Shown: positions 11,378 through 22,735, counted from the stretch's first letter. The stretch is DNA of 64,000 nucleotides from Enterobacter sp. 10-1 (GCA_002270295.1 NISF01000002.1:186001-250000), one strand, 5' to 3'. Notes: generated by a model from the sequence alone, not told the origin. Translations and numbers: made by a program.

Positions 11378-14131
11378 ATGACCAACTACAGCCTACGTGC
11401 TCGCATGATGATTCTTATTCTGGCACCTACCGTACTTATTGGTTTGTTGCTCAGTATTTTCTTCGTCGCGCATCGCTACCACGACCTGCAGCGGCAGCTG
11501 GAAGACGCCGGAGCCAGTATTATCGAGCCGCTGGCGGTCTCCAGTGAATATGGCATGAATCTGCAAAACCGCGAATCTATCGGGCAGCTGATAAGCGTCC
11601 TGCACCGTCGTCACTCGGATATTGTGCGCGCAATTTCAATCTATGATTCGCAAAACAAGCTCTTTGTTACCTCCAATTTTCAGCTTAACCCCAGCGAGCT
11701 GCGGCTGGAAAAGGGGGCAAAATTCCCCCGCCAGCTCAGCGTGACCCGCAAAGGCGACGTGATGATTCTGCGTACCCCTATCATCTCGGAAAGCTATTCG
11801 CCCGATGAGTCGCCGGTGACCGATGCCAAAATGCCCGGCAATATGCTGGGCTACGTGGCCCTCGAACTGGATCTCAAATCGGTACGTCTGCAGCAGTACA
11901 AAGAGATTTTTATCTCCAGCGTGATGATGCTGTTCTGTATCGGGATTGCGCTTATTTTCGGCTGGCGGCTGATGCGGGACGTCACCGGGCCAATCCGCAA
12001 TATGGTGAATACCGTTGACCGCATTCGCCGCGGGCAGCTGGATAGCCGCGTCGAAGGCTTTATGCTCGGCGAGCTGGATATGCTGAAGAACGGCATCAAC
12101 TCTATGGCGATGTCGCTGGCGGCCTACCATGAAGAGATGCAGCACAATATCGATCAGGCGACGTCGGATCTGCGCGAAACCCTCGAGCAGATGGAGATCC
12201 AAAACGTTGAGCTGGATCTGGCGAAAAAGCGCGCTCAGGAAGCCGCGCGCATAAAATCAGAGTTCCTCGCCAATATGTCCCACGAGCTGCGAACGCCGCT
12301 TAACGGCGTGATCGGCTTTACCCGCCTGACCCTGAAAACCGATTTAAATACCACCCAGCGCGATCATCTGACGACCATCGAGCGCTCCGCCAACAACCTG
12401 CTGGCTATCATCAACGACGTGCTGGACTTTTCCAAGCTGGAAGCAGGGAAGCTTATTCTTGAGAGCATCCCTTTCCTGCTGCGCAATGCGCTGGATGAGG
12501 TGGTGACCCTGCTGGCCCACTCGGCGCACGATAAGGGACTGGAGCTGACGCTGAACATCAAAAATGATGTTCCGGATAATATTATCGGCGACCCGCTGCG
12601 CCTGCAGCAGATCATCACCAACCTGGTGGGGAATGCCATCAAGTTCACCGAGCACGGTAATATCGACGTGCTGGTGGAGCAGCGCGCAATCACGAATTCC
12701 CGCGTGCAGATCGAGATCCAAATCCACGATACCGGGATCGGCATTCCGGAGCGCGACCAGTCGCGGCTGTTCCAGGCTTTCCGCCAGGCCGATGCCAGCA
12801 TTTCCCGCCGTCACGGCGGCACCGGGCTGGGGCTGGTCATTACCCAGCGGCTGGTGAAGGAGATGGGGGGCGATATCTCCTTCCACAGCCAGCCTAATCG
12901 CGGCTCTACCTTCTGGTTCCATATCAGCCTCGACCTCAACCCGAACGCCATTCCCGATAGCCCGCTCACCGACTGTCTGCGGGGGAAAACGCTGGCCTAT
13001 ATCGAAGCCAACGCGGCGGCGGCCCAGTGCACGATGGAGCTGCTGGCCAGCACGCCGCTGGAAGTGGTCTACAGCCCGACGTTCTCTGCTCTGCCGGAGA
13101 CGCATTACGATATTCTGCTGGCCGGCATTCCGGTTTCAATGCGCGACCTTAATCAGCAGAAGGATAAGCTCACAAAAGCCTGTTCGATGGCCGATCATTT
13201 ACTTCTCGCGCTCCCCTGCCACGCGCAGATAAACGCCGAAGCGCTGAAGCGCGAGGGCGTGGCCGCCTGCCTGCTTAAACCGCTGACCTCAACCCGGTTA
13301 CTCCCAGCGCTAACGGCCTCCTGTCGGGTACAGCCGGCGGTGATGCTGCCGCATACGGACAGCAGCAAGCTGCCGATGACGGTCATGGCGGTTGACGATA
13401 ACCCGGCAAACCTGAAGCTTATCGGCGTGCTGCTGGAAGACCTGGTCCAGCACGTCACGCTATGCGAGAGCGGCCAGCGCTCCGTGGAGCTGGCCAAGCA
13501 GATGCAGCTGGATCTGGTGCTGATGGATATTCAGATGCCGGATATGGACGGCATTCGCGCCTGCGAGCTCATCCGCCACCTCCCTCACCATCAGCAAACG
13601 CCGGTCATCGCGGTCACGGCCCACGCGCTGGAGGGACAAAAAGCGAAGCTGCTGAGCGCCGGCATGAACGATTACCTGGCGAAACCGATTGAAGAGGACA
13701 AGCTGCACAGCCTGCTGCTGCGCTACCAGCCGGGAATGCACGCCGCCGCGCCGCTGGCGGCCGACATCATTGAAGCCCCGGTCGATCATAACGTTACCCT
13801 CAGCTGGCAGCTGGCGCTACGGCAGGCGGCGATGAAGCCGGATCTGGCGCGGGAGATGCTGCAGATGCTGCTCACCTTTATGCCGGAGGTTCGTAACAAG
13901 GTTGAAGAGCAGCTGGTGGGCGAAGAGCCGGAAGGGCTGCTGGATTTGATTCATAAGCTTCACGGGAGCTGCAGCTACAGCGGCGTGCCGCGGCTGAAGA
14001 AGCTGTGTCAGACCATCGAGAGCCAGCTGCGCGCGGGAACCACCGCCGAGGATCTGGAGCCCGAGCTTCTGGAGCTGCTGGATGAGATGGATAACGTCAC
14101 GCGGGAAGCGTGCAAGCTGATGGGCATCTAG
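11378..14131 (+). CDS. barA: Hybrid sensor histidine kinase BarA
   Basis: Membrane tripartite kinase that phosphorylates UvrY and so activates csrB/csrC transcription. 917 residues (E. coli 918). Layout: transmembrane helix about 10-31, periplasmic region, second helix about 175-197, HAMP, HisKA with phosphorylated His302 in [11 protein letters not shown], HATPase with the GTGLGLVIT box, receiver with Asp717 in [10 protein letters not shown], and an Hpt domain with His859 in [12 protein letters not shown]. All phosphorelay residues are intact. It diverges from rlmD and converges on the garK/gud operon. Its indirect RNA target CsrB is encoded at 21.5-21.9 kb. Confidence 0.99.
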   Translation: MTNYSLRARMMILILAPTVLIGLLLSIFFVAHRYHDLQRQLEDAGASIIEPLAVSSEYGMNLQNRESIGQLISVLHRRHSDIVRAISIYDSQNKLFVTSNFQLNPSELRLEKGAKFPRQLSVTRKGDVMILRTPIISESYSPDESPVTDAKMPGNMLGYVALELDLKSVRLQQYKEIFISSVMMLFCIGIALIFGWRLMRDVTGPIRNMVNTVDRIRRGQLDSRVEGFMLGELDMLKNGINSMAMSLAAYHEEMQHNIDQATSDLRETLEQMEIQNVELDLAKKRAQEAARIKSEFLANMSHELRTPLNGVIGFTRLTLKTDLNTTQRDHLTTIERSANNLLAIINDVLDFSKLEAGKLILESIPFLLRNALDEVVTLLAHSAHDKGLELTLNIKNDVPDNIIGDPLRLQQIITNLVGNAIKFTEHGNIDVLVEQRAITNSRVQIEIQIHDTGIGIPERDQSRLFQAFRQADASISRRHGGTGLGLVITQRLVKEMGGDISFHSQPNRGSTFWFHISLDLNPNAIPDSPLTDCLRGKTLAYIEANAAAAQCTMELLASTPLEVVYSPTFSALPETHYDILLAGIPVSMRDLNQQKDKLTKACSMADHLLLALPCHAQINAEALKREGVAACLLKPLTSTRLLPALTASCRVQPAVMLPHTDSSKLPMTVMAVDDNPANLKLIGVLLEDLVQHVTLCESGQRSVELAKQMQLDLVLMDIQMPDMDGIRACELIRHLPHHQQTPVIAVTAHALEGQKAKLLSAGMNDYLAKPIEEDKLHSLLLRYQPGMHAAAPLAADIIEAPVDHNVTLSWQLALRQAAMKPDLAREMLQMLLTFMPEVRNKVEEQLVGEEPEGLLDLIHKLHGSCSYSGVPRLKKLCQTIESQLRAGTTAEDLEPELLELLDEMDNVTREACKLMGI

Positions 14132-14181
14132 CCCGGCTGACTCTGCGGGTCCAGGCAACGACCCGGCCCCGCGGAGCGCAG

Positions 14182-15321
14182 CTACAGTCTGTGCCCCATT
14201 TTCAGTATCGCCGCCACGTTGCGCGCCGTCATGCGCACATTATCGGCGGCATTTTCCAGCGCCTCTTCAAGCGTGCACACGGAATAGAGCACGCTGAAGA
14301 CCGCATCCAGCCCGTGCTGATGCACAACGCCCACGTCTGCGGTCAGGCTGCCGGCAATGCCAATCACCGGGATATTGTAGCTTTTCGCCACCTTAGCCAC
14401 CCCAACCGGCACCTTGCCGTGGATAGTCTGGCTGTCAATGCGCCCTTCGCCGGTGATAACCAGGTCAGCGTCCGCCACCCGCTCCGCGAGGTGCAGCGCG
14501 TCGGTCACAATCTCAATACCTGGGCGCAGCCTCGCCCCGCAAAAAGCGTAGAGCGCGGCGCCCATTCCGCCCGCCGCTCCGCCGCCCTCAAGATTGAGGA
14601 CATCAATGTCGAGGTCGCGATGGATAATTTGCGCGAAATGCGCCAGCGCGCGATCGAGGCGAGCGATCATCTCCTGCGTCGCCCCTTTCTGCGGGCCAAA
14701 TACCGCCGTTGCGCCTTCCGGGCCGGTTAGCGGGTTGGTCACGTCGCAGGCAACCTCGATGCGGCAATCCGCCAGCCGTTGATCCAGCTCGCTGAGGTCA
14801 ATCTTCGCCAGCTGCTCCAGCGCCGCGCCGCCGGCCGCGATCTGCCGGTTATCTTTCGTCAGCAGCTTTGCGCCCAGCGCCTGCACCATCCCGGCGCCGC
14901 CGTCGTTAGTGGCGCTGCCGCCGATACCGATAATAATTTGCTTCACGCCGCTGTCCAGCGCGTGGCGGATCAGCTCGCCGGTCCCCCAGCTGGTGGTGAG
15001 CAGCGGATTGCGGCGCGCCGGCGGTACGCTTTCCAGACCGCTGGCCGCCGCCATTTCGATATAGGCGCAGCGTTCGTCGCCGGAAAGGCCGTAAAAAGCG
15101 TTCACCGGCTCGCCGAGAGGGCCGGTAACGACAGCCCGCACCAGATGCCCCTGAGTGGCGGCGACCATCGCTTCAACGGTCCCCTCCCCGCCGTCGGCGA
15201 CCGGTAGCTTGAGGTACTCTGCGTCGGGATAAATCTCCCTGAACCCCTGCTCTATCGCGGTCGCTACGCCCAGCGCACTCAGGCTCTCCTTATAGGAATC
15301 CGGTGCAATTACTATTTTCAT
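14182..15321 (-). CDS. garK: Glycerate 2-kinase, last gene of the glucarate operon
   Basis: 379-residue type I glycerate kinase closely resembling E. coli GarK (381 aa): start MKIVIAPDSYKESLSA, then PVADGGEGTVEAM, the glycine motif GIGGSATNDGGAGM and VITGEGRIDSQ. It phosphorylates D-glycerate to 2-phosphoglycerate, the end step of glucarate/galactarate breakdown. In E. coli garK is in the garPLRK operon elsewhere; here it sits 70 bp downstream of gudD on the same strand, between barA and the gud genes, so it probably forms the fourth gene of gudP-gudX-gudD-garK. The symbol follows sequence similarity; it could be an independent paralogue. Confidence 0.9.
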   Translation of the reverse strand: MKIVIAPDSYKESLSALGVATAIEQGFREIYPDAEYLKLPVADGGEGTVEAMVAATQGHLVRAVVTGPLGEPVNAFYGLSGDERCAYIEMAAASGLESVPPARRNPLLTTSWGTGELIRHALDSGVKQIIIGIGGSATNDGGAGMVQALGAKLLTKDNRQIAAGGAALEQLAKIDLSELDQRLADCRIEVACDVTNPLTGPEGATAVFGPQKGATQEMIARLDRALAHFAQIIHRDLDIDVLNLEGGGAAGGMGAALYAFCGARLRPGIEIVTDALHLAERVADADLVITGEGRIDSQTIHGKVPVGVAKVAKSYNIPVIGIAGSLTADVGVVHQHGLDAVFSVLYSVCTLEEALENAADNVRMTARNVAAILKMGHRL

Positions 15322-15391
15322 AAGCTGTCCTTAACATGAACCAACGCCAGCTATCCAAAAGCTACCGGCTCCCGCAGGAACCGGTTTGTCC

Positions 15392-16732
15392 TCAGCGCAC
15401 CATGCACGGGCGCTTGTTGTCAAACGTCCACTCGGGGATCAGATACTGCATCGCCATCGCATCGTCGCGAGCGCCCAGACCGTGCTTTTTATATAGTTCA
15501 TTAGCCTGCATAACGCGGTCCATATCGAGCTCTACGCCAAGGCCAGGCGTCGACGGTACCTGCACCATACCACCTTTGATCTCAAAAGGTTGTCTGGTCA
15601 AACGCTGATTCCCTTCCTGCCAGATCCAGTGGGTATCAATGGCGGTGATCCTGCCCGGCGCCGCCGCCGCGACGTGGGTGAACATCGCCAGCGAGATATC
15701 AAAATGGTTATTGGAATGCGAACCCCAGGTCAGGCCAAATTCATGACACATCTGGGCAACGCGAACCGATCCCTGCATGGTCCAGAAGTGCGGATCGGCC
15801 AGCGGGATATCAACCGACTGCAGCGACAGGGTGTGCCCCATCTGCCGCCAGTCGGTGGCAATCATATTGGTCGCCGTCGGCAGACCGGTGGCGCGGCGGA
15901 ATTCAGCCATCACCTCACGGCCGGAGAACCCCTGTTCAGCTCCGCACGGATCTTCCGCGTAGGCCAGCACCCCTTTCAGCTGTTTACCAATGGCGATGGC
16001 CTCATCGAGCAGCCAGGCGCCGTTCGGGTCAAGCGTCACCCGCGCCTGCGGGAAGCGTTTCGCCAGCGCGACGATGGACTCTGCTTCCTCCTCGCCGGCC
16101 AGCACGCCGCCTTTGAGTTTGAAATCGTTGAAGCCATACTTTTCGTAGGCCGCTTCCGCCAGGCGCACGACGGCGTCCGGGGTCATGGCCTCTTCGTGGC
16201 GCAGCCGGTACCAGTCACACTTCTCATCCGTTTGGCTCTGGTAGGCCAGCGGCGTGGCCTGGCGGTTACCGACGAAGAACAGGTAGCCAAGCATTTCCAC
16301 TTCGCTACGCTGCTGCCCGTCGCCCAGCAGCGAAGCCACGTTCACGCCAAGGTGCTGCCCAAGCAGATCCAGCAGAGCCGCTTCAATCCCGGTCACTACA
16401 TGAATAGTGGTACGCAGGTCAAAGGTTTGCAAACCGCGGCCGCCGGCATCGCGGTCGGCAAACTGCTGGCGAACGGCGCCCAGCACGTTTTTATATTCGC
16501 CGAGCGTTTTGCCGACAACCAGCGCCGCGGCATCCTCCAGCGTCTGGCGGATTTTCTCTCCGCCAGGAATTTCGCCCACTCCGGTATGACCCGAGTTATC
16601 TTTAATAATCACAATATTGCGGGTGAAGTACGGGGCGTGCGCGCCGCTGAGATTCATCAGCATGCTGTCGTGACCGGCCACCGGGATAACCTGCATAGAG
16701 GTGACTACCGGCGTTGAGAATTGCGTCGTCAT
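15392..16732 (-). CDS. gudD: D-glucarate dehydratase
   Basis: Enolase-superfamily enzyme dehydrating D-glucarate (and L-idarate) to 5-keto-4-deoxyglucarate. 446 residues. The two lysines of the KxK motif are in FNDFKLKGG around residue 205, metal ligands lie in VTLDPNGAW and the EDPCG segment, and the catalytic histidine is in GSHSNNHFD near residue 339. Lies 18 bp downstream of gudX, with which it shares long identical stretches, a tandem paralogue arrangement also found in E. coli. Confidence 0.98.
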   Translation of the reverse strand: MTTQFSTPVVTSMQVIPVAGHDSMLMNLSGAHAPYFTRNIVIIKDNSGHTGVGEIPGGEKIRQTLEDAAALVVGKTLGEYKNVLGAVRQQFADRDAGGRGLQTFDLRTTIHVVTGIEAALLDLLGQHLGVNVASLLGDGQQRSEVEMLGYLFFVGNRQATPLAYQSQTDEKCDWYRLRHEEAMTPDAVVRLAEAAYEKYGFNDFKLKGGVLAGEEEAESIVALAKRFPQARVTLDPNGAWLLDEAIAIGKQLKGVLAYAEDPCGAEQGFSGREVMAEFRRATGLPTATNMIATDWRQMGHTLSLQSVDIPLADPHFWTMQGSVRVAQMCHEFGLTWGSHSNNHFDISLAMFTHVAAAAPGRITAIDTHWIWQEGNQRLTRQPFEIKGGMVQVPSTPGLGVELDMDRVMQANELYKKHGLGARDDAMAMQYLIPEWTFDNKRPCMVR

Positions 16733-16750
16733 TATTGAATCCTTTTCTAA

Positions 16751-18091
16751 TTAATCGCGGCCGAAAACGGGACGTTTGCGGTCAAATTTCCAACCTGGGA
16801 TCAGGTACTGCATCGGCCCTGCGTCGTTACGCGCCCCTCCGGGCAGCGTCTTATAGGCCTCGTGCGCTTTTTGCACCTGCTCCCAGTCCAGCTCCACACC
16901 CAGACCCGGTGCGTCCGGTACGGCAATCTTGCCGTTTTCAATCTGCAGCGGATTTTTGGTCAGGCGGCAGTCGCCCTCCTGCCAAATCCAGTGGGTATCG
17001 ATGGCGGTCGGATTGCCCGGCGCCGCCGCGCCGACATGGGTAAACATGGCCAGAGAAATATCGAAGTGGTTATTTGAGTGGCAGCCCCACGTCAGCCCCC
17101 AGTCATCGCACAGCTGCGCGACCCGCACCGCGCCGGACAGCGTCCAGAAGTGCGGATCGGCGAGCGGTATATCCACCGCATTGAGCATCACCGCGTGCCC
17201 CATTTCACGCCAGTTAGTGGCAATCATATTGGTTGCGACCGGCAGGCCGGTGGCGCGGCGGAATTCCGCCATCACTTCCCGACCGGAAAATCCCTGTTCG
17301 GCGCCGCAGGGATCTTCGGCGTAGGTCAGCACATCCTGCAGGCCTTTACAGAGTTCAATGGCTTCATCAAGCAGCCAGGCGCCGTTCGGATCGACGGTAA
17401 TACGCGCATCCGGGAACCGTTTTTTCAGCGCGCGAGCGGTGTCAATCTCCTGCTCGCCCGGCAGCACGCCGCCCTTAAGCTTGAAATCTTTAAAGCCGTA
17501 GCGATCCTGAGCGGCTTCGGCGAGGCGGACCACCGCTTCGCCGCTCAGCGCCTCCTGATGCCGCAGGTGGTACCAGTCGTGCTGGCCTGGGGTGGTCTCC
17601 AGATACGGCAGATCCGTTTTATTGCGATCGCCGATATAGAAGAGATAGCCCAGAACGGTGACCGCGTCGCGCTGTTTGCCCGGTCCCAGCAGTTCGCAGA
17701 CCGGAACATTCAGCGCTTTGCCCAGCAGATCCAGCAGCGCAGCTTCCAGCGCCGCGACCGCGTTAACCCGCAGTTCAAAGGTCCAGGCGCCTTTACCGAA
17801 CGTGTCGAAATCCGCCGCCTGATTACCTTTATGTACCTGCTGAACCACTTTGTTCAGGCGCGCAATTTCCTGCCCCAGCACCTGCGGAATAGCGTCCACC
17901 AGCGTCTGATAGATCACCTCGCCGCCGGGGGCCTCGCCGATACCGGTGTTGCCCGCGCTGTCGGTGAGTACCACAATATTGCGGGTAAACCAGGCGTTGT
18001 GCGCGCCGCCAATATTCAGCAGCATACTGTCATGCCCGGCAACCGGGATCACCTTCATGTCGGTGACGATCGGAGTAGATTGAGTATTCAT
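16751..18091 (-). CDS. gudX: Glucarate dehydratase-related protein GudX
   Basis: 446-residue paralogue of GudD with the same enolase-superfamily layout: FKDFKLKGG lysines, [14 protein letters not shown] and GCHSNNHFD (Cys where GudD has Ser). The named catalytic positions are retained. In E. coli the corresponding protein is described as a glucarate dehydratase-related protein with weak activity; its physiological role is unsettled. Two bases separate the gudP stop from its start, so the two are co-transcribed and probably translationally coupled. Confidence 0.96.
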   Translation of the reverse strand: MNTQSTPIVTDMKVIPVAGHDSMLLNIGGAHNAWFTRNIVVLTDSAGNTGIGEAPGGEVIYQTLVDAIPQVLGQEIARLNKVVQQVHKGNQAADFDTFGKGAWTFELRVNAVAALEAALLDLLGKALNVPVCELLGPGKQRDAVTVLGYLFYIGDRNKTDLPYLETTPGQHDWYHLRHQEALSGEAVVRLAEAAQDRYGFKDFKLKGGVLPGEQEIDTARALKKRFPDARITVDPNGAWLLDEAIELCKGLQDVLTYAEDPCGAEQGFSGREVMAEFRRATGLPVATNMIATNWREMGHAVMLNAVDIPLADPHFWTLSGAVRVAQLCDDWGLTWGCHSNNHFDISLAMFTHVGAAAPGNPTAIDTHWIWQEGDCRLTKNPLQIENGKIAVPDAPGLGVELDWEQVQKAHEAYKTLPGGARNDAGPMQYLIPGWKFDRKRPVFGRD

Positions 18092-18093
18092 CG

Positions 18094-19446
18094 TTAGCGT
18101 TCCCCAACAGGTTTCAGTTCTATGCGTTTAATATCCCCCACCAGCACCAGGTAGCTCAGCACCGCCACCAGCGCATGTATCCCGACATAAATCAGCGCAC
18201 CGTTGAACGAGCCCGTCGTCCCGACGATGTAGCCGATCGCAATAGGCGTGACGATACCGGAGATATTGCCGAACATGTTGAACAGACCGCCGGAGAGACC
18301 GCTTATCTCTTTCGGGGCGGTATCCGCCATCACCGCCCAGCCCAGCGCGCCGATGCCCTTGCCGAAGAAGGCCATCGCCATAAAGCCGATAATCATCCAT
18401 TCCGCGTTAACGTAGTTACAGAACACCATCACCATCGACAGCAGCATGCCGAGCACGATGGGAGTTTTGCGGGCAATATTCAGCGAGCCGGTGCGGCGCA
18501 TCAGCCAGTCGGAGATAATGCCGCCCAGCACGCCGCCGACAAAACCGCAGATGGCCGGAACGGAGGCGACAAACCCGGCTTTCAGAATCGACATACCGCG
18601 CGCCTGCACCAGGTAAACCGGGAACCAGGTGATAAAGAAGTAGGTCAGCGCGTTAATGCAGTACTGGCCGATGTAGATCCCGACCATCATTCGCGATCCG
18701 ATCAGCTGTTTGATCTGACCCCATTTTTCACTGAACGGAACCTTCCTGGCGTCTTTCTTCTGATCCATATTGATCAGCGCCCCGCCGGCGGCGATATATT
18801 CCAGCTCTTTTTGGTTCACTCCAGGGTGCTGATTCGGTTCGTGGATCACTTTCAGCCAGACGAAGCTAATCACGATCCCCAGCCCTCCCATAAAGAAGAA
18901 GACGTGCGACCAGCCGACCTCATGGGTCAGCCAGCCCATGATCGGCGCGAAGATAACGGTGGCAAAGTACTGGGCGGAGTTAAAAATAGAAACCGCGGTG
19001 CCCCTCTCCTGCGCCGGGAACCAGGCCGCGACGATGCGGCTGTTGCCGGGGAAGGATGGAGCTTCCGCTAAGCCGACGAGGAATCGCAGGGTAAACAGCG
19101 CGATGATGATGCCAAAACCGCTAAAGATATCGACGAAACCCTGCAGGAGGGTAAACATCGACCAAATGAAGATGGACCAAAAATAGACCCGTTTTGAACC
19201 AAAGCGATCGAGCAGCCAACCGCCGGGAATCTGACCAATCACGTAGGCCCATGAGAACGCCGAGAAAACGTAGCCCATGCCCACCGCGTCGAGGCCAATA
19301 TCTTTGGCCATTTCCGAGCCGGCAATCGACAGCGTCGCGCGGTCGCCATAGTTAAAAGAAGTGACGATAAACAGCATCACCACTATCCAGTAGCGGGCGT
19401 TGGTGCGTTTTTCCGCGCCGCTCGCCGCCTGACTTAATGTACTCAT
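18094..19446 (-). CDS. gudP: D-glucarate/galactarate MFS transporter
   Basis: 450-residue inner-membrane permease of the anion:cation symporter group, twelve predicted hydrophobic segments, beginning [20 protein letters not shown]. The MFS loop motif appears as [17 protein letters not shown] near residue 80. First gene of the gud operon: glucarate enters here, is dehydrated by GudD and ends as 2-phosphoglycerate through GarK. An aldolase and a reductase for the middle steps (garL, garR) are not in this window. Confidence 0.97.
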   Translation of the reverse strand: MSTLSQAASGAEKRTNARYWIVVMLFIVTSFNYGDRATLSIAGSEMAKDIGLDAVGMGYVFSAFSWAYVIGQIPGGWLLDRFGSKRVYFWSIFIWSMFTLLQGFVDIFSGFGIIIALFTLRFLVGLAEAPSFPGNSRIVAAWFPAQERGTAVSIFNSAQYFATVIFAPIMGWLTHEVGWSHVFFFMGGLGIVISFVWLKVIHEPNQHPGVNQKELEYIAAGGALINMDQKKDARKVPFSEKWGQIKQLIGSRMMVGIYIGQYCINALTYFFITWFPVYLVQARGMSILKAGFVASVPAICGFVGGVLGGIISDWLMRRTGSLNIARKTPIVLGMLLSMVMVFCNYVNAEWMIIGFMAMAFFGKGIGALGWAVMADTAPKEISGLSGGLFNMFGNISGIVTPIAIGYIVGTTGSFNGALIYVGIHALVAVLSYLVLVGDIKRIELKPVGER

Positions 19447-19920
19447 TGTTGCACTCCTGAATCATAGCAATTAGCTACGTTCATTCTGAACAGCACAACC
19501 TGTAGGGTAGTCAGAATGACGTGTTAGTGTTTTCGTTTTATCTGGCATTTTGCTTTTTCAAACTGGCAGAGAAAGTATAAAAAGAGGACATGGCTGGCTC
19601 ACCGTGCACATACACAGCTTTGCGGGACGTGCTGAAATCGATTTATGGCTTATGCCTAATCAGATGGGGGGTAGTTCACGGAAATGAAAAGCAGCCGCCG
19701 CTTAGCGCTGCCAGCGACGGTGCAAACGGCAGGAGTGTGAAATATCTCTCTTGACCCGGTGAAAACACCTGGAAAAAACCACTCTGTATAAGCGGTTATT
19801 ATGCAGATGCCTGAACTCCTGGCGAGCGGGAACGGGTATGATCCCGTTGAGCGTTTATCCGGCGCTGGCCTTCAGAAGGGACGCCCTCTACGTAGGGGGA
19901 GAGCGTCACTTTTCATCCGC
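19447..19920. other. gudP upstream region / yqcA downstream region
   Basis: 474 bp between the gudP start and the yqcA stop, both genes on the minus strand. The gudP promoter must be here, but I see no convincing -35/-10 pair. A loose CRP-like half site (TGTGA at 19736-19740) is present. Near the yqcA end, 19880-19910 forms an imperfect hairpin (GACGCCCTCT / AGAGCGTC) with no T-run on the minus strand. No gene is supported. Confidence 0.4.
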
Positions 19921-20364
19921 CTATTCGAGCAGGGTCGCCCACTGTTCAACCCACGGGTTGGAAACGCCTTCGGGTTCCGGGTCTTCGCTGGCGTCAATCA
20001 GCAGCATTTCGCCGACGCGCTTTGCGCCCTGCTCCTGCAGCAGCGCATCAAAGGTTTTGCCGCCGCCGCAGAAGTTAGCGTAGGTGCTATCGCCGAGCGC
20101 GATGATTCCGTAGCGCAGGTGCGGCTGGTACATATCCTTAATGCCTTCGTACAGCGGGACGATGCTATCCGGCAGATCGCCCTGTCCGGTCGTTGACGTC
20201 ACGACCAGGACATATTTTCCGCTGTAGGGTTCCCAGTCCTGAACCTCCGGGTCTTCGAACACCTTCGCTTTATGGCCCAGACCGCTCAAAATGGCTTCAG
20301 CTTCTTCAGCGACCAGCAGCGCGTTGCCATACATCGTACCGACAAAAATCCCGACTTCTGCCAT
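19921..20364 (-). CDS. yqcA: Flavodoxin-like protein YqcA
   Basis: 147-residue short-chain flavodoxin (E. coli YqcA 149) binding FMN; electron carrier of uncertain partner. The phosphate-binding loop is [13 protein letters not shown] at residues 9-21, and the isoalloxazine loops [11 protein letters not shown] and [12 protein letters not shown] are visible. Starts 2 bp after the truC stop, hence co-translated with truC. Confidence 0.95.
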   Translation of the reverse strand: MAEVGIFVGTMYGNALLVAEEAEAILSGLGHKAKVFEDPEVQDWEPYSGKYVLVVTSTTGQGDLPDSIVPLYEGIKDMYQPHLRYGIIALGDSTYANFCGGGKTFDALLQEQGAKRVGEMLLIDASEDPEPEGVSNPWVEQWATLLE

Positions 20365-20366
20365 GT

Positions 20367-21161
20367 TTATCTCCCTGGATTGACCTCAATCTGTTCATCC
20401 TGACCGCTGTCGCCAGCAAACTCAACCCTTTCATTTAGCGGCAGAAGGCCTCGCCAGCCAAACTGCGACAGAGCCCGCATCCACACATCGTCCAGGCTGG
20501 CGCGAATGACCAGCGGCTCGCCGGTAAACGGATGAGTTAGCGAGAGCTGGCTGGCATGCAGCATCAGGCGGTCGCAGGCAAAGTTTTCAACCGCGCTGCG
20601 GTTCTGCCGCAGATCGCCGTGCTTGCTGTCACCGATAATCGGGTGGCGCAGGTGTGACAGATGGCGGCGCAGCTGATGCTTACGTCCCGTTTTAGGCTCC
20701 AGCTCAACCAGGCTATAGCGCGTCGTCGGATAGCGTCCGGTGGCGACCGGCATTTCCACCGTCGCCAGGCCACGATAGTGGGTCACCGCCGGCTGCGGGC
20801 CTTTATCTTCGCGCGCAAATTTATCGGCTATTTTATCCAGCTCTTCAACCAGCGGATAATCGAGCAGCGCCTCTTCGGTGAGCCAGCCGCGGGCAATGGC
20901 GTGGTAGCGTTTTTGCATCTGGTGTTGTTCAAACTGCTGCGACAGCCGCCTTCCCGCCTCGCTTGATAGCCCCATCAGCAGAACGCCGGAGGTCGGTCTG
21001 TCGAGCCGATGGGCGGTAAAGACGTGCTGGCCAATCTGATCGCGCACCGTTTGCATAACCACCACTTTTTCATCGCGATCCAACCAGCTGCGGTGGACCA
21101 GCCAGCCGGAAGGCTTATTGACCGCCACCAGCCACTCGTCCTGATAAATAATTTCCAGCAT
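20367..21161 (-). CDS. truC: tRNA pseudouridine-65 synthase TruC
   Basis: RluA-family pseudouridine synthase modifying U65 of certain tRNAs. 264 residues (E. coli 260). The catalytic aspartate sits in [12 protein letters not shown] near residue 54. Its start overlaps the yqcC stop, and yqcA follows directly, giving the yqcC-truC-yqcA operon known from E. coli. Confidence 0.97.
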   Translation of the reverse strand: MLEIIYQDEWLVAVNKPSGWLVHRSWLDRDEKVVVMQTVRDQIGQHVFTAHRLDRPTSGVLLMGLSSEAGRRLSQQFEQHQMQKRYHAIARGWLTEEALLDYPLVEELDKIADKFAREDKGPQPAVTHYRGLATVEMPVATGRYPTTRYSLVELEPKTGRKHQLRRHLSHLRHPIIGDSKHGDLRQNRSAVENFACDRLMLHASQLSLTHPFTGEPLVIRASLDDVWMRALSQFGWRGLLPLNERVEFAGDSGQDEQIEVNPGR

Positions 21162-21490
21162 CAGGCGTTATCGCTCGCAAAAAGGGTATCGAGCAGCAGC
21201 AGCTCGGCCAGCACGCGATCGCGCAGCGGGTGGGCGGCATCAAGGGCCATCTCATAATAAGGGGAGACGGCAAAACTCTGCGGCAGCGGCTGCTCGCCAT
21301 CCAGCAGCTGATGCATACGAGGGATCAGCACCCACTGGAGCCACTCCAGCGGCTCCATGGTATCCATGCAGAACGGACTGTCGCTGGCAAAGGCGCTGCT
21401 TTGCGGCGCGCTTTCCTGCCAGTACTGCGTTTCGCGCAGCAGCGCTTCAATCGCGTGCAGGCGCTCGCGCACGCTGAGGTGAAGAGTCAT
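21161..21490 (-). CDS. yqcC: YqcC family protein
   Basis: 109-residue small protein (DUF446 family) of unknown function, first of the yqcC-truC-yqcA operon, beginning MTLHLSVRERLHAIEALLRE. Acidic and mostly helical in appearance, with no recognisable catalytic motif. The csrB terminator ends about 57 bp upstream, so it needs its own promoter or read-through from csrB. Confidence 0.93.
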   Translation of the reverse strand: MTLHLSVRERLHAIEALLRETQYWQESAPQSSAFASDSPFCMDTMEPLEWLQWVLIPRMHQLLDGEQPLPQSFAVSPYYEMALDAAHPLRDRVLAELLLLDTLFASDNA

Positions 21491-21546
21491 GGGGAAACCT
21501 CGATGAGTTGTAAACCGGCGCAGAATAGCAAATTCAGAAGAGAAAT

Positions 21547-21579
21547 AAAAAAAGGGAGCACTGTATAAACAGTGCTCCC
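21547..21579 (-). terminator. csrB intrinsic terminator
   Basis: Stem GGGAGCACTGT / ACAGTGCTCCC with a 4-nt loop, followed in the minus-strand direction by seven T. Nearly identical to the csrB terminator of E. coli. Confidence 0.95.
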
Positions 21580-21912
21580 GGTTCGTTTCGCAGCAATCCA
21601 GCTACATTGGTGCTCCCTGCTCGTCCGTGAAAACTTTTCCTGAGGTCTCCTGACCATGTTCATCCATAAACCAGTGCGTCCTGCTTTCACACCACCCCGA
21701 TGTGAAATTACCTGTCCTTAAGTCTATCCCGATCTTCCTGATCCACCGTTCATCATGAGCGGCTCACGTTCTCCATCCTGGAGGTGTCCATTACGCGTTC
21801 CTGCGTTATCCTGTGCTTCATCCTGAAGCCTGTCCTTGCTACGCCTTCCCGGCGGGTCCTGCAGAAGCGTCATCATCCTGATGTTCACTTCATTTCGCGA
21901 CTTCCTGTCGAC
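21547..21912 (-). ncRNA. csrB: CsrB small RNA, antagonist of CsrA
   Basis: About 366 nt (E. coli 369) between syd and yqcC on the minus strand, the conserved csrB location. The transcript begins GTCGACAGGAAG like E. coli CsrB, contains repeated hairpin loops of the CAGGATG type, and ends in a strong terminator. I count 23 GGA triplets in the RNA sense, the CsrA-binding signature. The 5' end is placed by resemblance to the E. coli start; no promoter was assigned. CsrB sequesters CsrA and so lifts repression of carbon storage, biofilm and motility mRNAs. Confidence 0.95.
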
Positions 21913-22068
21913 GTACATAGGATCCCTGATTCCGCCTCGTCTTACAAGCCTTCATACGACAATCTCTTAAGATTAGTCACCACTGAAAAAGACGATACAA
22001 AACCTAACCAACTGAATTTAATTGATTTATTAAAAATTAAATAGTTGAAAAATGACTTAAATGATGAC

Positions 22069-22102
22069 GATCTCTTACAGGTCTTGTAAGAGATCTCTCA
22101 CA
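22069..22102. promoter_or_regulatory. UvrY-binding upstream element of csrB
   Basis: The 18-bp palindrome TGTAAGAGATCTCTCACA at 22085-22102 is centred about 180 bp upstream of the csrB 5' end, matching the sequence and distance of the E. coli UvrY site. An additional half palindrome GATCTCTTACA at 22069-22079 forms an 11-bp perfect inverted repeat with TGTAAGAGATC, giving two overlapping dyads. This is the DNA endpoint of the BarA-UvrY relay; BarA is encoded at 11.4-14.1 kb. Confidence 0.85.
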
Positions 22103-22121
22103 AATGGACAGGCACAATGGG

Positions 22122-22667
22122 TTACAGAACCGGCTCAAGCTGGTTAAGAAAACTCGCAAGGGAGGGAGCAAGGGTCGTACGCTTGCGCGTGCCGAGCGTC
22201 TCTTTGAGGACTTCACCGCTCAGGTTACAAACGGAGATAACTTCCAGCTCGCTGTCCAGAGTGGCGATAAACAGCGTCGGCGACAGCTTCAGGCGTTTTT
22301 GCACCACCAGATGACCAATCAGATTTTCCTGCATACGCTGGAAGTCATCCGGACTCCAGGTTTGCAGCAGGGTCATCGTTTCACCGGCCAAGCGCGCCTG
22401 CATATCGCCGGCAAACTGGGTGGTATAATAACTATGAGTCGGCGGTTGTACCACAATATCTAAGGCCCTTTCAACCGCGCTGATATTGGCGGCGAGTGAA
22501 AAGGGCTGCGGTTGCCAGAAAACGGCGTCGGCGTCCGTCGAGCTGATGCAGGGCGACGGGATGCCGTAAAGCTCTTCGCTGCGCGGCAGGCTTGCGCGCT
22601 GCTGCTGCCAGGCGTCGCAATAACGTTGGGTAAATGCTTGCAGCGCTTCTGCGGTCTGATTGTCCAC
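22122..22667 (-). CDS. syd: SecY-interacting protein Syd
   Basis: 181-residue cytoplasmic protein that associates with SecY and helps monitor the translocon. Begins [20 protein letters not shown]; contains the [19 protein letters not shown] segment and ends LEPVL as in E. coli Syd (181 aa). Divergent from queF with 68 bp between; csrB and its control region lie downstream. Confidence 0.96.
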   Translation of the reverse strand: MDNQTAEALQAFTQRYCDAWQQQRASLPRSEELYGIPSPCISSTDADAVFWQPQPFSLAANISAVERALDIVVQPPTHSYYTTQFAGDMQARLAGETMTLLQTWSPDDFQRMQENLIGHLVVQKRLKLSPTLFIATLDSELEVISVCNLSGEVLKETLGTRKRTTLAPSLASFLNQLEPVL

Positions 22668-22735
22668 CGGTTTCTCTCTTCACGTTAGCCAGGATACACT
22701 TAGCAAATAGTGTACCCGCTTTACTATGGTGAAAC

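Noticed and set aside
15590-16717. 375-codon plus-strand frame opposite gudD
   Set aside because: Shadow of gudD; no start signal or family resemblance.
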